Source: Clostridia bacterium
GTDB taxonomy: Bacteria > Bacillota > Clostridia > RUG12999
DNA length: 11,624 nucleotides
Direction: 5' to 3'
NCBI GenBank assembly: GCA_017502065.1
Contig: JAFVVU010000231.1
Coordinates: 1 to 11,624 of the forward strand
In this document: piece after piece, positions 1-6,141 of the stretch
Position numbering within the stretch: position 1 is the first letter of the stretch
Layout of the letters: every line of letters begins with the position of its first letter
The notes under the pieces: model-generated
Seen by the model: only the letters and a program-made list of their open reading frames with translations
The model's database searches: none
What the model was told of the DNA's origin: nothing
Translations under genes and position numbers: made by a program

Positions 1-1
1 G

Positions 2-421
2 CACGCTTCAAGATATGAAGTAATAAAAGCTGATATCACATGGGAAGATGCAAACAGAATCTGCATTGAAAAAGGCGGACACCTTGCTACAATTGCAAGC
101 AAGACGGAAGAAGACCAGATTATAGCTGTTGCAGAACAATCCGGAGTTGAACGTCTCTGGATTGGCGGATACACCACAAATGATGCAAATAATAAAGCTG
201 TTGGTCACTGGGTAATGGGTGAACCGTTTGTTTACCAGAACTGGTATAATGAAGGTGAACCGTCAAGATTTGACAGTGATAATGCAGAAGAATTCTACCT
301 TATGCTGTGGAAAATAGACAATAGATGGTCATGGAACGACCAGAGAAATGACCTTATCAACAGTCCGTTCAGAGCCACATATGAAGGTAAAATGGGATAT
401 GTAATTGAGTATGAAAACTAA
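2..421 (+). CDS. C-type-lectin-like domain protein, 3' part (5' end outside window)
   Basis: The open frame enters from the left edge and gives 139 residues that match one C-type lectin-like domain ending almost at the stop codon. Visible landmarks are WEDA near residue 14, GGHLATI near 24-30, WIGG near 54, NWYNEGEP near 80-87, the WSWND core motif near 110, and a terminal GYVIEYE strand. The usual cysteine pairs are absent: one Cys remains in the helix position and the usual C-terminal Cys is replaced (VIE rather than ICE), as is common in bacterial versions. The calcium-type EPN motif reads EPS, so sugar binding cannot be assumed. In Firmicutes such domains usually sit at the C-terminus of secreted or kinase-linked multidomain proteins; what precedes it here is unknown. 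The stop codon overlaps the start of the downstream glycosidase, suggesting co-transcription. Domain call is secure; function is not. Confidence 0.85.
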   Translation, partial: HASRYEVIKADITWEDANRICIEKGGHLATIASKTEEDQIIAVAEQSGVERLWIGGYTTNDANNKAVGHWVMGEPFVYQNWYNEGEPSRFDSDNAEEFYLMLWKIDNRWSWNDQRNDLINSPFRATYEGKMGYVIEYEN

Positions 422-1607
422 TTTTAAAAGATTACTGTTTTTTGTTATAATTATTGCGGTTATTGTTACTGTGGTGCTTCTTGTAAAACCGGGAGTACCA
501 CAGAGCGAACCTGTAATTTCTCCGTCGCCGCAGGTGACGGATGTGCCGGCTGAGCCGGAAAAAAATCCGATTTCGTCCCGTGCGGATGAAATCCTTGCCG
601 GGATGACACTTCGCGAAAAGCTGTATCAGATGTTTATTGTAACCCCTGATAAGCTTGCAGGTGAAAACAGTGTGCAGAGCCTTACTCCTGCGCTTAAAGA
701 ACGTCTTGAAACATTTCCGGTTGGCGGAATTATATATATGAGCGAAAATATTTCTTCCGCAAATCAGATTAAAGAGCTGATTAAGGCGGCAGACACCGTG
801 GCAGAAATACCAATGTTTGCTTCTGTTGATCAGGAGGGCGGTTCGGTTGCAAGGCTGAAAGAAAATGTGGGGTTTCCCATCTTCAAAAATATGTATGAAT
901 ATAAAGAAGAAGGTGAAGAAACCGCCCGGAAAAATGCGCTAACAATAGCTGAAAATATGGCGGCGCTTGGGTTTAATCTTGATTTTGCTCCTGTTGCGGA
1001 TGTGTGGTCCAATAAGGAAAATGCCGTAATAGGAAAAAGGGCATACAGCGATGATTTTGATGAGGCGGCACGCCTTGTGGCAAGTGCGGTAAAAGGATTT
1101 CACGACGGCGGCATAATATGCACGCTTAAGCATTTCCCCGGACACGGAAGCACATATCAGGATTCACATTTGGAGCCTGCGTATATCAATAAAACAAAAG
1201 AAGAAATAGAAAAAGAAGAAATATTGCCGTTTAAAGCGGGAATAGAAGCCGGTGCAGATGTTGTAATGGTGGGTCATCTCACGGTTGACGACATTGACGG
1301 CAATGTTCCGGCAACGGTTTCCAAAGCTTTCGTTACTGATTACCTCAAAAATGAAATCGGGTTTGACGGGCTTGTGATTACAGACGCACTAAATATGGAA
1401 GCGGTAGCGGAAATGTATGAACCGGGTGAGCTTGCGGCAAAAGCCGTAAAAGCCGGAGTGGACGTTCTGCTTATGCCGGTGCGGCTTCGCCTGGCGGCAG
1501 CGGAAATTGAAGAAGCTGTATTAAATGGCGAAATAAGCGAAGAGCGTATCAATGAAAGCGTAAGAAAAATACTTGAGCTTAAAATAAAGTATGGAATAAT
1601 AAAGTAA
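411..1607 (+). CDS. nagZ: Membrane-anchored glycoside hydrolase family 3, NagZ-like beta-N-acetylhexosaminidase
   Basis: This 398-residue protein starts with a short basic stretch and a strongly hydrophobic segment (about residues 8-24), followed by a Pro/Ser/Glu-rich linker to about residue 50. This fits an N-terminal membrane anchor with an extracytoplasmic enzyme. The rest is one GH3 catalytic barrel: GMTLREKLYQM start, DQEGG, FAPVADVW, KHFPGHG (H241 onward) and the D251-S-H253 loop expected to carry the general acid/base dyad. The likely nucleophile is D325 in ITDALNM. NagZ enzymes remove N-acetylglucosamine from muropeptides during cell-wall recycling. Gram-positive versions act outside the cell, which matches the anchor here. 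There is no second C-terminal domain, unlike the longer Bacillus NagZ. The ATG at 411 overlaps the upstream stop region by 11 bases. A TTG at 405 is an in-frame alternative, with a weak GGGA 7 bases upstream. Another GH3 beta-glycosidase specificity is possible. Confidence 0.87.
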   Translation: MKTNFKRLLFFVIIIAVIVTVVLLVKPGVPQSEPVISPSPQVTDVPAEPEKNPISSRADEILAGMTLREKLYQMFIVTPDKLAGENSVQSLTPALKERLETFPVGGIIYMSENISSANQIKELIKAADTVAEIPMFASVDQEGGSVARLKENVGFPIFKNMYEYKEEGEETARKNALTIAENMAALGFNLDFAPVADVWSNKENAVIGKRAYSDDFDEAARLVASAVKGFHDGGIICTLKHFPGHGSTYQDSHLEPAYINKTKEEIEKEEILPFKAGIEAGADVVMVGHLTVDDIDGNVPATVSKAFVTDYLKNEIGFDGLVITDALNMEAVAEMYEPGELAAKAVKAGVDVLLMPVRLRLAAAEIEEAVLNGEISEERINESVRKILELKIKYGIIK

Positions 1608-1619
1608 AGAGGTATAACT

Positions 1620-2387
1620 ATGATACTTGCAGTTGATATAGGAAATACAAACATTGTTCTTGGCGGATTTGAGGGAGATAACCTTAAATTTGTGGCAAGA
1701 ATTGCAACAAACTCCGGTAAAACCGAGGATGAATATGCAACTAAAATAAGAAGCATTCTTGCCCTTCACGAAATTAATCCGGCGGAAATAAAAGGTGCTA
1801 TCGTAGCGTCGGTTGTGCCGCCGCTTAACACAATTATCAAAAAAGCAATAACAATGGTTTATGGCGTTGAAGCGATAATGGTTAGTCCCGGAATAAAAAC
1901 CGGCATAAACATCAAATGCGACGAACCGGCAACCGTTGGTGCAGACCTTATCTGTGCATGTGTTGCGGCACATTTTATCTATGGCAGTCCGTCGCTTATT
2001 ATTGATATGGGAACTGCAACAAAAATTATGGTTGTTGATAAATCGGGTGCATTTTGCGGTGCGGCAATTGCCCCCGGTGTAAATATCGGTCTTGCGGCAC
2101 TTGCGCGCGGGACAGCACAGCTTCCGCAAATCAGCCTTGAAGCACCAAAATCGGCACTCGGCAAAAACACTGCTGACTGTATGCGTTCGGGAGTTGTATT
2201 CGGTAATGCGGCTATGATAGACGGAATGATTGACAGGTTTAATGCCGAAATGGGTGAAAACCTTCCTGTAATTGCAACGGGCGGAATTTCGGGTGCAATA
2301 GTAAAATACTGTAATCATGATATAACTCTTGATGAAGACCTTGTCCTGAAAGGACTTAACATACTTTATAAGAAAAATTCGGTATAA
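1620..2387 (+). CDS. coaX: Type III pantothenate kinase
   Basis: CoaX phosphorylates pantothenate with ATP, the first step of coenzyme A synthesis, in the cytosol. The 255-residue length is standard. The N-terminus has the phosphate-binding loop DIGNTN (residues 6-11) of the ASKHA fold. VGAD places the probable catalytic aspartate at D109, followed by Leu where Arg is frequent. The second phosphate motif reads DMGTATK (129-135) with Lys in place of the more usual second Thr. GAAIAPG follows, then the ATGG motif near the C-terminus. An AAGAGG ribosome binding site overlaps the stop codon of the preceding gene, 8 bases before the ATG, so the two are probably co-transcribed. The next gene is an ECF substrate protein that could import its substrate. 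Assignment is firm. Confidence 0.95.
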   Translation: MILAVDIGNTNIVLGGFEGDNLKFVARIATNSGKTEDEYATKIRSILALHEINPAEIKGAIVASVVPPLNTIIKKAITMVYGVEAIMVSPGIKTGINIKCDEPATVGADLICACVAAHFIYGSPSLIIDMGTATKIMVVDKSGAFCGAAIAPGVNIGLAALARGTAQLPQISLEAPKSALGKNTADCMRSGVVFGNAAMIDGMIDRFNAEMGENLPVIATGGISGAIVKYCNHDITLDEDLVLKGLNILYKKNSV

Positions 2388-2388
2388 T

Positions 2389-2439
2389 GCCGCAAGGCTT
2401 TATATAAAAATTTATGCGTTGCATCCCTTTGGGAGCGAC
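2389..2439 (+). promoter_or_regulatory. Structured leader upstream of the ECF S-component gene
   Basis: Two hairpins fill the gap after coaX. The first is GCC-GCAA-GGC (2389-2398), a 3-bp stem with a GNRA-type loop, followed by T/A-rich sequence. The second pairs GTTGC (2418-2422) and TCCC (2424-2427) with GGGA (2431-2434) and GCGAC (2435-2439), with one bulged A, one G-U pair and a TTT loop. It ends 3 bases before the AAGGAGG ribosome binding site. The CCTT in its loop side (2426-2429) could alternatively pair with AAGG of that site. It matches no riboswitch class that I recognise; regulation is inference from position and structure. Confidence 0.4.
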
Positions 2440-2442
2440 AGC

Positions 2443-2450
2443 AAGGAGGA
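2443..2450 (+). promoter_or_regulatory. Strong ribosome binding site setting the ECF gene start
   Basis: AAGGAGGA lies 8 bases before the ATG at 2459. This favours that start over the in-frame ATG at 2414, which would fall inside the hairpin and has no such site. Confidence 0.85.
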
Positions 2451-2458
2451 ATTTTAAA

Positions 2459-3034
2459 ATGGAAAGAAAAATGTCAACAGAGAAAATGGTAATGGGTGCA
2501 ATACTTACTGCAATTGTTATAGTATTGCAGCTTGTGGCGTCAATTGCTGGAAGATTTGGTTTTTTTACAATTAATCTTTCGCTTGTGCCTATTGTAATAG
2601 GCGCGGCAACCTGCGGTATTGGTGTCGGAGCGTGGCTTGGATTTATATCCGGATGCGTTGTGCTGGGAATGGATTCGGCGGCGTTTCTTGCAGTTAATCC
2701 GATAGCAACAGTGGTAGTTGTACTTGCAAAAGGAATACTTTGTGGCGTTGCAGCGGCATGGGTGTTCAATCTTCTTAAATCAAAGAATATTTATGTTGCT
2801 GTAGTAGCAGCGGCAATTGTGTGTCCGGTAGTTAACACGGGAATATTTTTCCTTGGTTGTATGGCATTTTTTGTGCCGTTCATAGAAGCAAAAATAGCAG
2901 AAATGAATTTTGGCGGAAATGCCGCACAATTTGTTATATTTGTGTTTATAGGAGTTAACTTTTTGCTTGAAATGGCGGTCAATGCTATTCTCAGTCCAAT
3001 TATCGTAAGACTATTAAAAGCTAGAAAATCTTAA
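2459..3034 (+). CDS. ECF transporter substrate-binding (S) component, probably for pantothenate
   Basis: A 191-residue, very hydrophobic protein with about six membrane segments, typical in size for the S component of an energy-coupling factor vitamin transporter. The cytoplasmic start (MERKMSTEK) leads into an alanine/valine-rich first helix. Family-like segments follow: LVPIVIGAA, GAWLGFISG, FLAVNP, LAKGILCGVAAAW, and a late loop FFVPFIEAK. The protein would capture a small metabolite and use shared EcfA/EcfT subunits encoded elsewhere. Neither an ATPase nor a T subunit lies next to it, which is usual for group II ECF systems. The substrate cannot be read from sequence; pantothenate is proposed only because coaX is directly upstream. 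Start chosen at 2459 from its strong ribosome binding site. Family confidence is high, substrate confidence low. Confidence 0.85.
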   Translation: MERKMSTEKMVMGAILTAIVIVLQLVASIAGRFGFFTINLSLVPIVIGAATCGIGVGAWLGFISGCVVLGMDSAAFLAVNPIATVVVVLAKGILCGVAAAWVFNLLKSKNIYVAVVAAAIVCPVVNTGIFFLGCMAFFVPFIEAKIAEMNFGGNAAQFVIFVFIGVNFLLEMAVNAILSPIIVRLLKARKS

Positions 3035-3041
3035 AACAACA

Positions 3042-3067
3042 CTGCAGTTGCCGCTTGGCAACTGCAG
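3042..3067. terminator. Perfect 11-bp hairpin between the ECF gene and trmD
   Basis: CTGCAGTTGCC (3042-3052) and GGCAACTGCAG (3057-3067) are exact inverted repeats with a GCTT loop. It starts 7 bases after the ECF stop codon. The following bases are A/T-rich (AATTTATATTT) but not a clean T-run, so it may be a weak terminator, an attenuator or an mRNA-end stabiliser rather than a full stop. trmD starts 25 bases later with its own ribosome binding site. Confidence 0.6.
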
Positions 3068-3092
3068 AATTTATATTTAAAGGAAGATAAAT

Positions 3093-3854
3093 ATGAAATT
3101 CAACATACTTACTCTTTTTCCCGATATGTTCAAAGGTGTGCTTGAAGAAAGCATCATCGGCAGGGCAGAAAAAAAGGGAATACTTTCGTTTAATTATGTT
3201 AATATAAGAGACTTTACCAATGACAAACACGGCAGAGTGGATGACTATGCCTATGGCGGCGGCACAGGTCTTGTTATGGCTGTACAGCCTATTTATGACG
3301 CATGGAAAAGTGTTTGCGGCGAAAAAAAGAAATTTACTGTATATATGTCGCCGCAGGGAAAACCTCTAAATCAGCAGCTTGTACAGCAGCTTTCGGGATA
3401 TGACGAGCTTGTCATTATCTGCGGTCATTACGAAGGTATTGATGAAAGAGTAATTGAAGAAGTTGTTGATATGGAAATATCAATCGGCGACTATGTTCTT
3501 ACAGGCGGCGAAATTCCTGCAATGGCAATGATTGATGCACTGTCCCGTCTTGTTCCGGGCGTGCTTCCGGGTGAGGAGGCATATTCCGAAGAATCGCATT
3601 ATAACGGACTTTTAGAATATCCCAACTATACACGTCCCGAAACAATTCTTGGCAAAAAAGTGCCCGATGTTCTTCTTTCGGGTCACCATAAAAATATTGT
3701 AATGTGGAAACGTAAGCAGTCACTTTTCAGAACATGGCTTAAACGCCCCGATTTACTGCGCAAAGCAAAGCTTTCGAAAGAAGATGAAAATTTCGTTAAA
3801 AAGCTTAAATATAAACGCCGAAACAAGGTCAAAAGTGCCGTTTGGGATGAATAA
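3093..3854 (+). CDS. trmD: tRNA (guanine-37-N1)-methyltransferase TrmD
   Basis: TrmD methylates G37 next to the anticodon using S-adenosylmethionine and guards against frameshifting. It works as a cytosolic homodimer with a knotted SPOUT fold. The 253-residue protein opens with the family start FNILTLFPDMF, then DDYAYGGGTG (residues 50-59). The knot region that binds the methyl donor follows: CGHYEGIDER (G111-R119) and IGDYVLTGGE. The segment MIDALSR contains D148, probably the catalytic acidic residue. SHYNGLLEYPNYTRP and a basic C-terminal tail (about 210-250) complete the tRNA-binding part. An AAGGAAG site precedes the ATG. In many bacteria trmD sits between rimM and rplS; here neither is adjacent, so it has been relocated relative to the common ribosomal-maturation cluster. 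Confidence 0.97.
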   Translation: MKFNILTLFPDMFKGVLEESIIGRAEKKGILSFNYVNIRDFTNDKHGRVDDYAYGGGTGLVMAVQPIYDAWKSVCGEKKKFTVYMSPQGKPLNQQLVQQLSGYDELVIICGHYEGIDERVIEEVVDMEISIGDYVLTGGEIPAMAMIDALSRLVPGVLPGEEAYSEESHYNGLLEYPNYTRPETILGKKVPDVLLSGHHKNIVMWKRKQSLFRTWLKRPDLLRKAKLSKEDENFVKKLKYKRRNKVKSAVWDE

Positions 3855-3881
3855 TTTTGTGCATGGTGCATAAAAAATAAC

Positions 3882-3917
3882 AAATTGTACACAATTTTTT
3901 GACCGATTTAGTCAAAA
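3882..3917. repeat. Two adjoining AT-rich inverted repeats downstream of trmD
   Basis: AAATTGT (3882-3888) and ACAATTT (3891-3897) mirror each other around AC and run into six T's (3895-3900). The T's then begin a second pair: TTTTGAC (3897-3903) with GTCAAAA (3911-3917) around a 7-base loop. The first could be a weak terminator for trmD. Either could be an operator for the promoter at 3976-3984. TTGTACA occurs at 3885 and again at 3940. Function is unproven. Confidence 0.4.
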
Positions 3918-3975
3918 TGCTTATTTAATTTTCAAATCATTGTACATAAATACTAAATACAACATTGTTCAAATA

Positions 3976-3984
3976 TGTTATAAT
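3976..3984 (+). promoter_or_regulatory. Extended -10 promoter for the EF-G paralogue
   Basis: TGTTATAAT is an exact extended -10 element (TG at 3976-3977, TATAAT at 3979-3984) in a strongly AT-rich stretch, 55 bases before the chosen start codon. The -35 position at 17-bp spacing reads AATACA, a poor match, which is compatible with an extended -10 promoter. It would give the downstream gene transcription independent of trmD. Confidence 0.6.
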
Positions 3985-4038
3985 AAATATATAGCTTATA
4001 TAAAAGCTTTGGAAATTGGAAATGGAGATGATTTGAAA

Positions 4039-6075
4039 ATGAACATTTATGAAGGGAAAAAAATCAGAAACATAGCTTTATTATCACACAGTAAAGCAGG
4101 CACAACATCACTTGCAGAAGCAATGGCTTACAATGCGGGCGTAATTTCCAGAATCGGAAAAGTAGAAGACGGAAATACTGTTTGTGATTATGATTCTGAA
4201 GAAGTAAAAAGAAACTTTTCGATTCGCTCCTCTCTTGTTGCTCTTGAGTGGTCGGGTCATAAGATTAATATTATAGATACTCCGGGTTATTTTGATTTTG
4301 TAGGCGAAATGGACAGCGCAGTTGCTGCTGCTGATCTGGCACTCGTTGTTTTAAGCGGAAAATCCGGCGTTGGCGTTGGAACTGAAATAGCTTTCAAAAA
4401 AGCCGAAAAAGCGGGCAAACCTGTTATGTTTTATGTGAATAAGGTTGACCACGAAAACTCTCATTTTGATAAAGTTGTTGAACAGATGCAGGGCATTTTC
4501 GGACCCAAAGCTGTGCCGATACAGATTCCGATTTTTGAAGATGCAGAATATAAGGGATATGTTGACGTTGTTGAAAATAAAGCCTATATTTTTGAAGGCG
4601 ATAAAAAACGTGTTACAGATATTCCCGAAGAATATTACGCTCAGGCACAGGATGTAAAAGGTGCAATTTGTGAGCTTATTGCCGAAGCGGACGAAGAGCT
4701 TCTTGAAAAATTCTTCTCCGACCAGCCGTTTACATATGAAGATTTAAAAGGCGGTATATACAAAGCAGTAATTGAAAAAAGCATATATCCGATTATGTGC
4801 GGTAGCGCAACAAGTAACAAAGGTGTTGTAGGTCTTATGGATAGCCTTGTACTGTTTGCACCGTCACCTGAAGATATGCCTGCAAAATCTGCAATGCTCG
4901 GCGAAGAAATTGCTGAAATCGAATTTGGCGATGATAAACCGCTCGCAGCACAGGTATTCAAAACAATTATTGACCCGTTTGTTGGAAAACTTTCACTTGT
5001 TCGTGTATATTCCGGCAGCGTTGGCAAAAACGCAAGCCTTTACAATGTAAACAAAGCAATAACCGAAAAAATCGGTGCGGTAATGACACTTTGCGGCAAA
5101 GAAAAAATTGAAGTTGACAAAGTGTGTGCAGGCGATATTTTTGCAGTTGCAAAGCTTACAGATACCGAAACAGGCGACACATTTACAACACAGGGCAAAG
5201 CGTACAAGTTTGATGAAATAGACTTCACACCTGCTGTTTATACAATGGCAATTGCACCAAAAGCAAGAGGCGATGAAGAAAAAATCAGCGCAGGTATGCA
5301 GAAGCTTCTTGAAGAAGATAAAACTCTTAAATTTGAAAATAATTCCGAAATAAAACAGCTGCTTGTATCAGGTCTTGGCGATCAGCATATTGACATTGTT
5401 GTAAGCAGACTTAAAGCAATGGGAACAGATGTAGAGCTTTCACAGCCGAAAGTGCTTTACAGAGAAACCATAACAAAGAAAATCCAGGCTGAAGGAAAAC
5501 ATAAGAAACAGTCCGGCGGACACGGTCAGTACGGTCACGTTAAAATTGAGTTTGAACCGTGTGACGGTGAAGGTCTTGTGTTTGCTGAAAATATCTTCGG
5601 CGGTAGTGTGCCGAAAAACTTCCATCCTGCAGTAGAAAAAGGACTTCAGGAAATGATGAGTGAAGGTATTCAGGCAGGTTATAAAGTTGTTGGCGTTAAA
5701 GCAACACTTTACGACGGCTCTTATCACGATGTTGACTCATCTGAAATGGCGTTCAAAATGGCGGCACACCTTGCATTTAAAGAACTTGTAAATGCCGGTC
5801 CGATTATCCTTGAGCCTATCGGACATCTTGAAGTTGAAATTCCGGATGAATTTACGGGCGACATCATGGGTAACATAAACAAGAAACGCGGTAGAGTGCT
5901 TGGTATTGAACCGGGCAGAGTTATTGCTGAAATCCCGATGAGCGAAATGTACAGATATGCCATTGACCTTCGTTCAATGACACAGGGCAGAGGTAGCTTC
6001 ACGTTTGAATTTGAACGTTATGAACAGGCACCTCCGGCAGTTGTACAGAAAATTATAGAAGAAAACAAAGGTTAA
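4039..6075 (+). CDS. fusA: EF-G-like paralogue with degenerate GTPase P-loop
   Basis: A 678-residue translational GTPase-family protein with all five EF-G domains in order. These are the G domain (about 1-270), domain II (about 295-385, PLAAQVFKTIIDPFVGKLS), domain III (LLVSGLGDQHIDIVVSRLK), domain IV (GGHGQYGHV at 494-501 and GSYHDVDSSEMAFKMA at 560 onward, the part that enters the decoding site) and domain V (LEPIGHLEVEIPDEFTGDIMG). NKVD (134-137) and GSA (255-257) guanine-recognition motifs are present. The P-loop is abnormal: SHSKAGTT (16-23) has T22 where the invariant Lys belongs. Switch I is RNFSI (58-62) instead of RGITI, and DTPGH is DTPGY (80-84). Phosphate binding and hydrolysis may be impaired. 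It is unlikely to be the housekeeping EF-G, because rpsL, rpsG and tuf are not adjacent. The ATG at 4039 is chosen for GGAG at 4024-4027; an in-frame ATG at 3940 lies upstream of the promoter and would add a non-homologous tail. Confidence 0.9.
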   Translation: MNIYEGKKIRNIALLSHSKAGTTSLAEAMAYNAGVISRIGKVEDGNTVCDYDSEEVKRNFSIRSSLVALEWSGHKINIIDTPGYFDFVGEMDSAVAAADLALVVLSGKSGVGVGTEIAFKKAEKAGKPVMFYVNKVDHENSHFDKVVEQMQGIFGPKAVPIQIPIFEDAEYKGYVDVVENKAYIFEGDKKRVTDIPEEYYAQAQDVKGAICELIAEADEELLEKFFSDQPFTYEDLKGGIYKAVIEKSIYPIMCGSATSNKGVVGLMDSLVLFAPSPEDMPAKSAMLGEEIAEIEFGDDKPLAAQVFKTIIDPFVGKLSLVRVYSGSVGKNASLYNVNKAITEKIGAVMTLCGKEKIEVDKVCAGDIFAVAKLTDTETGDTFTTQGKAYKFDEIDFTPAVYTMAIAPKARGDEEKISAGMQKLLEEDKTLKFENNSEIKQLLVSGLGDQHIDIVVSRLKAMGTDVELSQPKVLYRETITKKIQAEGKHKKQSGGHGQYGHVKIEFEPCDGEGLVFAENIFGGSVPKNFHPAVEKGLQEMMSEGIQAGYKVVGVKATLYDGSYHDVDSSEMAFKMAAHLAFKELVNAGPIILEPIGHLEVEIPDEFTGDIMGNINKKRGRVLGIEPGRVIAEIPMSEMYRYAIDLRSMTQGRGSFTFEFERYEQAPPAVVQKIIEENKG

Positions 6076-6093
6076 TTTTACAAAAAACAAGAG

Positions 6094-6122
6094 AGGCGGC
6101 TGAAATGTGATTTCAGTCGCCT
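6094..6122. terminator. 12-bp hairpin after the EF-G paralogue
   Basis: AGGCGGCTGAAA (6094-6105) pairs with TTTCAGTCGCCT (6111-6122) through one G-U pair, with a TGTGA loop. It begins 19 bases after the stop codon and is preceded by an A-rich run. On the + strand only GTTATTT follows, so termination may be partial. The cls ribosome binding site starts about 7 bases after the stem. Confidence 0.6.
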
Positions 6123-6141
6123 GTTATTTAGGAAGAAACTT

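Noticed and set aside
1521..2318. Long open frame on the - strand (265 codons) opposite coaX.
   Set aside because: It lies fully antisense to the well-matched coaX, is rich in Cys, Tyr, Asn and Arg with no recognisable domain, and has no convincing ribosome binding site. It is a shadow of codon bias.
3940..4038. N-terminal extension of 33 residues on the EF-G paralogue from an upstream ATG.
   Set aside because: It starts before the extended -10 promoter, has no ribosome binding site and no similarity to EF-G starts. The ATG at 4039 has GGAG upstream and the normal family N-terminus.
4445..4657. A second + strand frame inside the EF-G paralogue, considered as a sign of a frameshift.
   Set aside because: The EF-G frame is continuous with all expected motifs in order, so no frameshift is needed.
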